A stretch of 64,000 nucleotides of DNA from Chitinophagaceae bacterium. Lineage in GTDB: Bacteria > Bacteroidota > Bacteroidia > Chitinophagales > Chitinophagaceae. The notes below the pieces were generated by a model. The model was not told where the DNA came from, searched no databases, and saw nothing but the letters and a program-made list of their open reading frames with translations. Shown one piece after another: positions 1 through 7,208 of this stretch. How positions within the stretch are numbered: position 1 is the first letter of the stretch; every line of letters starts with the position of its first letter. Location of the stretch: positions 25,818 to 89,817 of the forward strand of contig JAIEQM010000006.1 in the NCBI GenBank assembly GCA_019747705.1, given 5' to 3'. A program made the position numbers and the translations under genes.

Positions 1-173
1 GCCAACAGAACATTTGTTCATGCAGATAATTTAAGGATGAATAATAATCCTCCTTAAACAGTTGTTTGGAAATGATGGGAATCGTGCGGGTTTCAACTGA
101 TGAAACGCAGGATAAAGTTAAAACGTATGAAACATTGTTAAAAACTTTGCTAAAGTGGTGTAAAAAAAAAAAG
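1..173. other. Window edge, no supported gene
   Basis: I see no supportable gene here. A plus-strand frame is open from the window edge to a TAA at 55-57 (18 codons) and could be the tail of an upstream gene, but it is too short to judge. The rest is AT-rich and ends in a run of ten A residues just before the putative promoter at 174-202. Confidence 0.4.
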
Positions 174-202
174 TTGATTTGAAATTCCTGCACTTACATT
201 TG
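174..202 (+). promoter_or_regulatory. Putative Bacteroidota-type promoter for the riboswitch transcript
   Basis: TTG at 174-176 lies 18 nt upstream of TACATTTG at 195-202, which fits the TTG / TAnnTTTG pattern of Bacteroidota primary sigma promoters. Transcription would start near 207 and give a leader of over 500 nt that contains the cobalamin riboswitch. Confidence 0.55.
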
Positions 203-339
203 CAGCCGTAGCTGGTTCTAATGTGATGAATAGAATTAAGGCCGTACCACCGCTAAAGCGGGGCGCTTCAAAAAAAGCTGAATAGAATTGATGAAGCACA
301 AGAGTGCGACGCAAGAGAAGCTTAATAGCAGCGCCGCAG

Positions 340-531
340 CTTAGTACATAAAAAATTCATTGCAAAGATTAAAAGGGAATCCGGTGTAAATCCGGAACTA
401 TCCCCGTAGCTGTAAGGCGGCCCCACTCCCGTTAAACCGGGAGAATTAAAAGGCAACTATCCTGCACCACTGTTCCTCTACTAAACGGAACGGGAAGGTA
501 AAGTGAACGCTGAGTCAGAAGACCTGCCAAT
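340..531 (+). ncRNA. Cobalamin (adenosylcobalamin-type) riboswitch
   Basis: The conserved blocks of the cobalamin riboswitch appear in order: GGGAATCCGGTG near 375, CCGTAGCTGTAAG near 404, an accessory hairpin (ACTCCCGTTAAACCGGGAG, 425-443), GCACCACTG near 464, GGGAAGG near 492 and the B12 box GAGTCAGAAGACCTGCC at about 512-528. It lies about 210 nt upstream of a BtuB-like receptor, so it probably lowers receptor expression when cobalamin is plentiful. The 531-742 interval would hold the expression platform; I could not identify a clear terminator or sequestering hairpin there. Confidence 0.95.
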
Positions 532-742
532 TACATCAACATTATTTTGCTTTCGGGAGAAAGGCATGAAGTGTACAAGCGCAGGCTTTTATATTTCTAA
601 CTCTTTTTATTCGGAAGCAGTCACTTAAAAACTTTTTTCAAACATGAAATGAGTTATGAAATTTTCAAGCTATCATTATAATAAAGCGAAGAAAATTTCA
701 TAACGAATAACATGCGACAAAAGTGTAAACAAAAATTTACGC

Positions 743-2674
743 ATGAAAAAGAAAATGTTTTTTGTGGCTGCTGTAATCATCAGCAGTTCCGCATTGGCAC
801 AGGAAGACAGCGCTTCAAAAAATTTAGATGAAGTAATTGTTACCGCCAACCGTCTTCAGCAAAAACAATCACAAACAGGAAAAGTAGTTACCGTAATTGG
901 TAAAGATGTACTTGAAAGAAACCAGGGACGCACTGTTGCGCAGGTGTTGAATGAACAGGCAGGTATTACGATTAACGGTGCATTGAATAATGCAGGCAGT
1001 GTACAAACTGTTTATATGCGTGGCGCCAACAGCGGACGTGTGCTGGTGCTGATGGATGGAATACCGGTGGGCGATCCATCCTTCATCAACAATGAATTTG
1101 ATTTGAATTTTTTTAGTGTGAATGATGTGGAGCGAATTGAAATTGCAAGAGGCGCACAAAGCACTTTGTATGGAAGTGATGCTGTGGCAGGTGTGATTAA
1201 CATCATTACAGTAAAACAAAATGTAAAAAAACCTTTTAATCTTAAATCAACGCTGAGCGGAGGTAACCTCTCCACCTTTCGTGGTAATGTGCAGTTGTAT
1301 GGCAAGGCAGGAAAGCTCACGTATCAAACAAGATTTTCTTCTGTCAACACCAAAGGTTTTTCTGCAGCTTACGATAGTACGGGCAAACAGGGTTTTGACC
1401 GTGATGGCTATAATGGTATTATTGCCAATGCATCTGTTCAATACCAGGCAACCAACCAATTATCCTTCCGCAGTTTTATTCAGCACAGTGCTTACAAAAG
1501 TGATGTGGATGGGGGCGCTTTCAGAGATGATAAAGATTTTACCATCAACAACCGCAACTTTACAACAGGCGCCGGTTTTCAATTTAAGAATGATGCAGTG
1601 GCAATAACAGGCAATTATCAATACAGTGAAAACAAACGTAACTTCTTAAACGACAGCGGCAGCATCAGCGGGTTTGCAAAATATGTACGTGATGATTATT
1701 TCAGCAAAAGCCAGTTTGCAGAATTGTTTGCAACAGTAAAGCTCAGCAAATCATTTACTTTGCTGCAGGGCGCTGATTACCGGTTTGGTTCTTACAACAG
1801 TCAGTTTTTATCCATCAGTTCCTTTGGGCCTTTTAGCAATCAGTTTCGTGATACATCCGTAAGTCAATCCTCTTTATACGCATCTTTGATTTATGCAAGT
1901 GCCAATAAAAAATTGAATGTAGAACTGGGTGGTCGTTTGAATGTACACAGCCGCTACGGCAGCAATTATACCTATACATTTAATCCCAGTTATGCCATTA
2001 CAGATAAATGGCGTGTATTTGGAAGTATTGCAACAGGCTTTAAAGCTCCCGGCTTGTACCAGCTCTACTCAGGATTTGGTGATGAAGATTTAAAACCTGA
2101 AGAAAGTAAGAACTATGAAATTGGCATACAGAACAAAGCAGGAAAGCTCACACACCGCCTTGTTTATTTTTACCGTGATATAAAAAACGGGATTGATTTT
2201 GACAATGTAAAATTTAAGTATTTCAATTTTCCTGAACAGATTGTTCGTGGCCTGGAATACGAAGCAGCATTTGCAATTAGCAAATCATGGCAGGTAAGCG
2301 GCAACTATACGTATTTAAACGGAACAGATTATACACAAAGCCGTATTACATTTAAAGATACGGCTTACAGTTATTTGCTCAGACGGCCTGCACACAGTTT
2401 CAACCTTGCTGTTAACTACAAATACAATGATGTGTTTTTTGTATCTGTTAACGCAAGATATGTGAGTGAACGTTTTGATGTAACTGATTTTAAAAAACCC
2501 GATGCAGCGCTAAAAGGTTATTTTCTTTTAAATGCGAATGCATCGTACACTATAAACAGGTATTTTAAAGTTTTTGCTGAAGCACAAAACATCGGCAATA
2601 CAAAGTTTTTTGATTTGAGAGGCTTTAACAGCATTCCCTTTCTTATAAGCGGAGGTATTACACTGCATCTTTAA
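743..2674 (+). CDS. btuB: TonB-dependent vitamin B12 receptor, BtuB-like
   Basis: Outer-membrane gated barrel that probably imports cobalamin using TonB energy. Residues 1-19 form a signal peptide ending SSSALA, followed by a TonB-box-like segment LDEVIVTANR (28-37). A plug domain spans about 40-155 with typical elements (VYMRGANSGRVLVLMDGIPV, IEIARGAQSTLYGSDAVAGV), and the rest is beta-barrel up to the C-terminal strand ending GGITLHL. The length of 643 residues is close to E. coli BtuB (614). The assignment to B12 rests mainly on the riboswitch directly upstream. No Shine-Dalgarno is visible before the ATG, as is usual in this phylum. A terminator hairpin follows. Confidence 0.9.
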   Translation: MKKKMFFVAAVIISSSALAQEDSASKNLDEVIVTANRLQQKQSQTGKVVTVIGKDVLERNQGRTVAQVLNEQAGITINGALNNAGSVQTVYMRGANSGRVLVLMDGIPVGDPSFINNEFDLNFFSVNDVERIEIARGAQSTLYGSDAVAGVINIITVKQNVKKPFNLKSTLSGGNLSTFRGNVQLYGKAGKLTYQTRFSSVNTKGFSAAYDSTGKQGFDRDGYNGIIANASVQYQATNQLSFRSFIQHSAYKSDVDGGAFRDDKDFTINNRNFTTGAGFQFKNDAVAITGNYQYSENKRNFLNDSGSISGFAKYVRDDYFSKSQFAELFATVKLSKSFTLLQGADYRFGSYNSQFLSISSFGPFSNQFRDTSVSQSSLYASLIYASANKKLNVELGGRLNVHSRYGSNYTYTFNPSYAITDKWRVFGSIATGFKAPGLYQLYSGFGDEDLKPEESKNYEIGIQNKAGKLTHRLVYFYRDIKNGIDFDNVKFKYFNFPEQIVRGLEYEAAFAISKSWQVSGNYTYLNGTDYTQSRITFKDTAYSYLLRRPAHSFNLAVNYKYNDVFFVSVNARYVSERFDVTDFKKPDAALKGYFLLNANASYTINRYFKVFAEAQNIGNTKFFDLRGFNSIPFLISGGITLHL

Positions 2675-2699
2675 CAGAAGTTCATCATTATATTATATA

Positions 2700-2735
2700 A
2701 CAGCCCCTGCATTAATACGGGGCTGTTTGTTTTGG
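2700..2735 (+). terminator. Intrinsic terminator after btuB
   Basis: An 8-bp perfect stem ACAGCCCC / GGGGCTGT (2700-2707 and 2719-2726) with an 11-nt loop is followed by TTGTTTT. It separates btuB from the next gene. Confidence 0.8.
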
Positions 2736-2759
2736 TTGCGGCGTATAGGTTTATCTTTG
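2732..2759 (+). promoter_or_regulatory. Putative promoter of the MarC-family gene
   Basis: TTG (2732-2734), a 17-nt spacer and TATCTTTG (2752-2759) match the Bacteroidota consensus. The predicted transcript would have a leader of only about 10-12 nt before the ATG at 2776. Confidence 0.6.
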
Positions 2760-2775
2760 CACAAAAGCAACCATT

Positions 2776-3369
2776 ATGAACTGGGATTTAAAAGAACTGC
2801 TTACCGTATCATTCACCTTATTTGCGGTAATTGATATTATAGGCTCTGTGCCCATGCTCATTTCATTAAAAGAAAAGCTGGGCGGTATTAATTCATTAAA
2901 AGCCACGCTTATTTCCGGCGGCCTCATGGTTTTGTTTTTCTTTATTGGCAAACCGTTTTTAAATATACTGGGTGTTGATGTAAAGTCATTTGCTGTTGCC
3001 GGCTCGGTTGTTATTTTTATTTTGGGTTTGGAAATGGTGCTGGGCATTGAATTTTTTAAGCCGGATAATAATCCCAAAGCCGGAACGGTGGTGCCCATTG
3101 CATTTCCGTTGATTGCAGGTTCGGGTACGCTTACCACCATTATGTCGTTGAAAGCCACTTTTGAACGGAGCGATAAAAACGAATGGATGATCTTGCTTGC
3201 CATTTTGATCAATCTCATCATCATCTATCTTGTTTTAATTTCATTAAACAAAATAGAAAAAGCATTGGGCCCTGCGGGTTTACTAGCGGTACGTAAATTT
3301 TTTGGCGTAATATTGCTGGCCATTGCGGTGAAGATCTTTGGAAGCAATGTTTCGGGTTTAATTAAATAG
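2776..3369 (+). CDS. MarC family integral membrane protein
   Basis: A 197-residue polytopic inner-membrane protein with about six hydrophobic segments. The sequence has the typical MarC/UPF0056 pattern: an N-terminal segment with FAVIDIIGSVPMLISL, a central FILGLEMVLGI, then PIAFPLIAGSGTLTTIMSL and a C-terminal VRKFFGVILLAIAVKIF helix. The length is normal for the family. The family was once linked to multiple antibiotic resistance, but its transport substrate is not established, so no substrate is given. It is a single gene between the btuB terminator and the tRNA array. Confidence 0.9.
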   Translation: MNWDLKELLTVSFTLFAVIDIIGSVPMLISLKEKLGGINSLKATLISGGLMVLFFFIGKPFLNILGVDVKSFAVAGSVVIFILGLEMVLGIEFFKPDNNPKAGTVVPIAFPLIAGSGTLTTIMSLKATFERSDKNEWMILLAILINLIIIYLVLISLNKIEKALGPAGLLAVRKFFGVILLAIAVKIFGSNVSGLIK

Positions 3370-3438
3370 TCGTTAGTGAATAGTCATTAGCCGGCACCTT
3401 TAAGCAAGTTAACCGCTACTTTTTGAACACGAATAACC

Positions 3439-3510
3439 GGCCTCGTAGTACAATGGATAGTATAAGAGTTTCCGAAGCTCCAGATACAGGTTCGATTCCT
3501 GTCGAGGCTA
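3439..3510 (+). tRNA. tRNA-Arg (anticodon CCG)
   Basis: Folding by eye gives a 7-bp acceptor stem (GGCCTCG with CGAGGCT, first pair G-U), a D-stem GTAC/GTAT, an anticodon loop TTCCGAA (anticodon CCG at 3472-3474) and a T-arm ACAGG-TTCGATT-CCTGT with a canonical TTCGATT loop. The discriminator is A at 3510 and CCA is not encoded. The anticodon stem has one poor pair at its base (A-C). It is the only intact one of three copies in a tandem array, so it is the likely functional gene. Confidence 0.9.
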
Positions 3511-3525
3511 CTACAACATTTTGAT

Positions 3526-3768
3526 ATGTATTATGCCTATGTACTGAAAAGTGTTGAACACGATTATTATTACAAAGGGCATTGCCACGATTTAGAAAAG
3601 AGGTTGCATCAACACAACTCTGGCATGACTGAATCCATCAGACCTTTTATTCCTTTTTTTATCATTTACTTTGAAGAATTTGAAACAGAGCAAGAAGCAA
3701 TTCAGCAAGAAAAATATTTTAAAACTTCAGCAGGGAGACGTTACTTAAAAAAGAAAATGACCTCGTAG
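3526..3768 (+). CDS. GIY-YIG domain small nuclease-like protein, copy 1
   Basis: An 80-residue single-domain protein of the GIY-YIG superfamily (UPF0213/YhbQ-like). YYAYVLKS at residues 2-9 corresponds to the GIY strand, YYKGHC (15-20) to a degenerate YIG, KRLHQHNSG (25-33) carries the catalytic-type Arg, and QEAIQQEKYFK (54-64) carries the conserved Glu. The ORF starts 15 nt after the intact tRNA-Arg. Its last two sense codons and stop (ACC TCG TAG) lie inside the 5' end of the next tRNA copy. It is probably transcribed with the tRNA. DNA cleavage is not certain, because many of these short proteins have no known target. Confidence 0.85.
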   Translation: MYYAYVLKSVEHDYYYKGHCHDLEKRLHQHNSGMTESIRPFIPFFIIYFEEFETEQEAIQQEKYFKTSAGRRYLKKKMTS

Positions 3769-3775
3769 TACAATG

Positions 3776-3831
3776 TCCGCCTGAACGAATCATTCGGGCA
3801 GGCCCGCCCGGCTGAACGCCGTTCGGACGGG
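3776..3831 (+). repeat. 56-bp GC-rich double palindrome in a tRNA D-loop
   Basis: Two adjacent imperfect hairpins: CCGCCTGAACGA with TCATTCGGGCAGG, then CCCGCCCGGCTGAACG with CGTTCGGACGGG. The first is the same element, inverted, as the 27-bp insertion at 3870-3896. The junctions are clean: the flanking CAATG and GATAG are contiguous in the intact tRNA. The same 56-bp element, with one or two changes, sits at 4179-4234. Confidence 0.85.
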
Positions 3832-3869
3832 GATAGTATAAGAGTTTCCGAAGCTCCAGATTCAGGTTC

Positions 3870-3896
3870 CCTGCCCGAATGACTCGTTCAGGCGGG
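3870..3896 (+). repeat. 27-bp palindromic insertion in a tRNA T-loop
   Basis: An imperfect palindrome starting CCTGCCCGAATGACTC and ending GTTCAGGCGGG is inserted between TTC and GATT of the T-loop. The identical element occurs at 4273-4299. It appears in inverted orientation as the first half of the D-loop insertions. Confidence 0.85.
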
Positions 3897-3928
3897 GATT
3901 CCTGTCGAGGCTACTACAACATCTGAGA

Positions 3929-4171
3929 ATGTATTATGCATATGTTTTAAAGAGTGTTGCGCATGATTATTATTACAAAGGGCATTGTCATGATTGGGAG
4001 AAAAGACTTCAGCAACATAATTCAGGAATGACAAAATCAATCAGACTCTATATTCCATTTCAGATGGTTTATTTCGAGGAATTTGAAAAGGAGCAGGATG
4101 CCATTGATAGAGAAAAATATTTTAAAACTTCAGCAGGGAGACGTTACTTAAAAAAGAAATTGGCCTCGTAG
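3929..4171 (+). CDS. GIY-YIG domain small nuclease-like protein, copy 2
   Basis: A tandem paralogue of the protein at 3526-3768, also exactly 80 residues. It has the same motifs (YYAYVLKS, YYKGHC, KRLQQHNSG, EKYFKTSAGRRYLKKK) and about a dozen substitutions, mostly in the middle. It starts 15 nt after tRNA copy 2, the same spacing as copy 1. Its last sense codons and stop (GCC TCG TAG) are supplied by the 5' end of tRNA copy 3. Both ORFs stay intact while the intervening tRNA copies degrade, which suggests that the protein rather than the extra tRNA is under selection. Confidence 0.85.
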   Translation: MYYAYVLKSVAHDYYYKGHCHDWEKRLQQHNSGMTKSIRLYIPFQMVYFEEFEKEQDAIDREKYFKTSAGRRYLKKKLAS

Positions 4172-4178
4172 TACAATG

Positions 4179-4234
4179 TCCGCCTGAACGAATCATTCGG
4201 GCAGGCCCGCTTGGCTGAACGCCGTTCGGACGGG
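4179..4234 (+). repeat. 56-bp double palindrome, second occurrence
   Basis: Nearly identical to 3776-3831; CCCGCCCGGCTG is changed to CCCGCTTGGCTG. It interrupts the D-loop of tRNA copy 3. Confidence 0.85.
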
Positions 4235-4272
4235 GATAGTATAAGAGTTTCCGAAGCTCCAGATACAGGTTC

Positions 4273-4299
4273 CCTGCCCGAATGACTCGTTCAGGCGGG
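4273..4299 (+). repeat. 27-bp palindrome, second occurrence
   Basis: Identical to 3870-3896 and inserted at the same T-loop position of tRNA copy 3. Confidence 0.85.
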
Positions 4300-4320
4300 G
4301 ATTCCTGACGAGGCTACACT

Positions 4321-4351
4321 AAAAAGCCGAACCTCTTCAGTTCGGCTTTTA
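4321..4351. terminator. Bidirectional intrinsic terminator
   Basis: A perfect stem AAAAGCCGAA / TTCGGCTTTT with loop CCTCTTCAG. T-runs follow the stem on both strands, so it can end the plus-strand tRNA/GIY-YIG transcript and the minus-strand receptor gene that ends at 4430. Confidence 0.85.
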
Positions 4352-4429
4352 TATTATACAGGGCCTGGTAAAGCCTTTGGGTATTCACTTATTTCAACAA
4401 CCTGCATAGTAACGCCGTTGATTTTCCAA

Positions 4430-6886
4430 TCAAAATTCCACAATCAATCCAATTGTTGGCGTTATGCTCACATCCTCATTCTTTAATAACAGCGGAATTG
4501 CATTACTGCCGTCCTGCTTCAAAGCCAATCCGTTGGTGGTGAGAAAAGCAGTATTAGCAGCATTGCGTTTAAAAGTATAACTGGGCGAAGCTGCATTTTT
4601 GGCGCCATACCAGTTGGTTACATCCAAAAACAAATCAATCGTTGTTTTTTTGAAATTCCATTTCTTGTCAATACGCACATCACTGGAGTTAAATCCATTC
4701 AATCGTACAGAATTTAATCTTGCAAAATCCAACACTCCCTGGCCACGGCTTAAATAATTGATTCGTGATGCCGCTTCATCAAAGGGTGTAAAAGGCGCTC
4801 CACCCTGGTAACGGAATTTTAAACCCAACTCCCAGTTGCGTGGAAATTTATAACCCCATGTAATACTCAGCAGTTGACGGTTATCCCAACTGCTGGGTAA
4901 AAAAATTTGATTGGCCCCACTATATTCACTCCGGTAAAACGTATAGGATAAAATACCAAAGAAACGTTTGGTTAACTTTTTCTGTGCAAAAAACTCAAAG
5001 CCATAAGCCCGGCCTTTGCCATTGGTAGCAACGGCTTCATTACCCAGCACATTAAAATCACTGCCCAGGTTGGATAATGAAATGCCATCACGAACAGACA
5101 CCGGAACATTATCATAATGCTTGTAAAAACCTTCTGCAGTAAAGCGCAGGTTGTCGTTGGGCAAATATTCCACTCCTGCTGTATAATGGTTACTGGCCAG
5201 GTACTTGCTATTTTTATTTACCAGCACATTGTTGTTATCTGCAAAACCAAGAATAGTATAAGGTGGTATTTTAAAATAACGTCCAACTGATGCATTGGCT
5301 GTCCATTTATCTGCCAGCACATAACTGAAAGAAATGCGGGGTGATAATGTTTGCAATGCATTCATGCCATCTGTGGTAAACGTATTCATATCCGTACGCA
5401 AACCTGCACTTAGGCCCAGGCGGTTATCAAAAAAACGTTTGCTCACCTGTGCAAAAGCGCCCATCTTCCGGAAATTGTTCAACGGGCTTTTAAAGTTTAT
5501 AATCACCGGTGGCTGCACCACTGCACCATTACTGTCTTTTATTTCTTTGCGGATAACACTGAAGGTATTGTTGGTAAAATCCGCCAGTTGCACCATGGCG
5601 CCGTAAGCTATCTTCCAGCCATTTTTGTTTTTATTAACATCAATGCGGAATTTGTTTTCCGTTTCGTTGGATTTATACAATAATGTACGTTGCGATGGCA
5701 GTTGCAGTTGGTTATCTTCATACTGCTCAATATCATTTTCAAAACTGTTGCGGCTCAGCGCCATATTTACAAAACCATTCTGCACCAGCCGTTTTAATGA
5801 AATACCAAATGTATAATTCCATTGATTGATGATGGGATTGGAATTGAGTACATATAATTTTTCAGGAGTGGCGTTTTTAACAGGGGCAAATTTAAATTCA
5901 TCAATGGCGCCAATACCAATAAAGGAAAGTGTTGTTTTTTTATTGATCTGATGGGTGATCTTGGTTTGAAAATCCCAGTAGTTGGGACGGATGGGCAAAT
6001 CAATGGCAGAAAATAACAACTCCAGGTATGAACGCCTTACAGATGCTAAAAAAGTTGTTTTCTTGTTTTTAGATAAAGGACCTTCTAAGGTTGCTGCCAC
6101 TTCAGTAGCGCTCAACCTGAAATTACCCTGCAGTTTATTGGGGTTACCATTTTTTTGTTTGAACTGAAATACAGAACTCATGGCATTATCATAACGGGCA
6201 TCAAATGCAGAAGAGCTCAGCTTCACATCTTCAATAAACGAAACATTTAAAATACCCTGCGGTCCTCCGGCGCTTCCCTGGGTTTGAAAATGATTGATTA
6301 CAGGAATTTCAATACCATCTAAATAAAAAACATTTTCATTGGGCGCCCCGCCACGGATGATAATATCATTTCTGAAACCGCCACCACCCTGACCGCCTCC
6401 CACACCCGGCAACGTTTGAATTACTTTACTGATATCAAAGTTGCCGCCGGGGTTGCTTTTAATTTCTTCTGTAGTAAGGCGCTGAACACTTAAAGGCGTT
6501 TCCAATGTAGCCGCCCGTACTGTTCGTTTATTGGCTTTAACCACCACTTCGCTTAAAGAAGCAGCATTGGGTTCCATTTCAATAGTGTAATTGTTTTCAT
6601 TGCCGGCATTGATAACAATGTTGAATAATGTTTGCGGTTTATAACGCACCAGCGAAAAATCAATGTTATAGGTTTTCAGTTCAATACCGGTGATGCGGAA
6701 CACACCATTAGAATCGGTAATGGTTCCTCTGCCACCAGTGAGTGTAACGGAAACACTGGAAAGCGGTTTTTGAGTTGCTTTGTCAACCACAGTACCGGAA
6801 ATGCGGCCGGTACCCTGGGCCATACTCATAATATTGATGCATACAAATACAATTACAAGACCTGCACTATTAAGAAATTGTTTCAT
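4430..6886 (-). CDS. TonB-dependent receptor with N-terminal carboxypeptidase-regulatory-like domain
   Basis: An outer-membrane receptor of 818 residues. A signal peptide ends near residue 23 (IMSMAQ). A CarboxypepD_reg-like beta-sandwich covers about 27-108 (ISGTVVDKATQKPLSSVSVT). A plug domain covers about 120-235 with IIIRGGAPNENVFYLDGIEI, and the barrel follows. No SusD-type lipoprotein gene is adjacent, so it is not a classical polysaccharide utilisation pair. The substrate is unknown. The divergent gene at 7209 is separated by a 322-nt interval. Confidence 0.85.
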   Translation of the reverse strand: MKQFLNSAGLVIVFVCINIMSMAQGTGRISGTVVDKATQKPLSSVSVTLTGGRGTITDSNGVFRITGIELKTYNIDFSLVRYKPQTLFNIVINAGNENNYTIEMEPNAASLSEVVVKANKRTVRAATLETPLSVQRLTTEEIKSNPGGNFDISKVIQTLPGVGGGQGGGGFRNDIIIRGGAPNENVFYLDGIEIPVINHFQTQGSAGGPQGILNVSFIEDVKLSSSAFDARYDNAMSSVFQFKQKNGNPNKLQGNFRLSATEVAATLEGPLSKNKKTTFLASVRRSYLELLFSAIDLPIRPNYWDFQTKITHQINKKTTLSFIGIGAIDEFKFAPVKNATPEKLYVLNSNPIINQWNYTFGISLKRLVQNGFVNMALSRNSFENDIEQYEDNQLQLPSQRTLLYKSNETENKFRIDVNKNKNGWKIAYGAMVQLADFTNNTFSVIRKEIKDSNGAVVQPPVIINFKSPLNNFRKMGAFAQVSKRFFDNRLGLSAGLRTDMNTFTTDGMNALQTLSPRISFSYVLADKWTANASVGRYFKIPPYTILGFADNNNVLVNKNSKYLASNHYTAGVEYLPNDNLRFTAEGFYKHYDNVPVSVRDGISLSNLGSDFNVLGNEAVATNGKGRAYGFEFFAQKKLTKRFFGILSYTFYRSEYSGANQIFLPSSWDNRQLLSITWGYKFPRNWELGLKFRYQGGAPFTPFDEAASRINYLSRGQGVLDFARLNSVRLNGFNSSDVRIDKKWNFKKTTIDLFLDVTNWYGAKNAASPSYTFKRNAANTAFLTTNGLALKQDGSNAIPLLLKNEDVSITPTIGLIVEF

Positions 6887-7208
6887 TGTTTGTTACCCTT
6901 TTTTTACAGACACTATCTGCGGGCGCAAAAAAATTTGCAATACCTCTTTTATATTCACATGAACTTTGGCAAATCAAACCTGCCCGGCATCATTACACTT
7001 TAAACTTCATTTTGTTCACCACTCTTTGATGGTTCGCTGAAAGAATGGTGATCTTACAAGCACCCGGCTTTTACCTGTATAAAACGCCCCCCTGCAATTC
7101 GCTAACAGGCAGGTCTTTATAATTCAGCCATTATTAATGTATCTGAATTCATAAGGAGCCATACTTTTTTGGAGCTTCTTTCGTTAAAGAACTATCCAAT
7201 TCACTTGT
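6887..7208. other. Divergent intergenic region
   Basis: 322 nt between the divergent receptor gene (minus) and the beta-barrel gene (plus). I found no full match to the TTG/TAnnTTTG promoter pattern on either strand, no RNA gene and no credible ORF. A T-rich block sits just upstream of the receptor start. Confidence 0.4.

Larger units (their letters stand above)
3759..3913 (+). pseudogene. tRNA-Arg(CCG) copy 2, interrupted by two palindromic insertions
   Basis: This copy keeps the stems of the tRNA at 3439-3510 but has a 56-bp insertion in the D-loop (3776-3831) and a 27-bp insertion in the T-loop (3870-3896). The acceptor stem has one changed pair (GACCTCG), and one outer T-stem pair is broken (TCAGG/CCTGT). 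The anticodon loop TTCCGAA is unchanged. Without unknown processing it cannot act as an ordinary tRNA. Its first 10 nt double as the end of the upstream GIY-YIG gene. Confidence 0.85.
4162..4316 (+). pseudogene. tRNA-Arg(CCG) copy 3, interrupted by two palindromic insertions
   Basis: The insertions lie at the same places as in copy 2 (4179-4234 in the D-loop, 4273-4299 in the T-loop), so they predate the second duplication. The acceptor stem GGCCTCG/CGAGGCT is intact, but the outer T-stem pair is broken (ACAGG/CCTGA), on the other strand from copy 2. The discriminator is A. A terminator follows after 4 nt. Confidence 0.85.

Noticed and set aside
3759..4316. Two further functional tRNA-Arg genes
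   Set aside because: Both have insertions in the D- and T-loops and a broken T-stem pair, so only the first copy is likely to act as tRNA.
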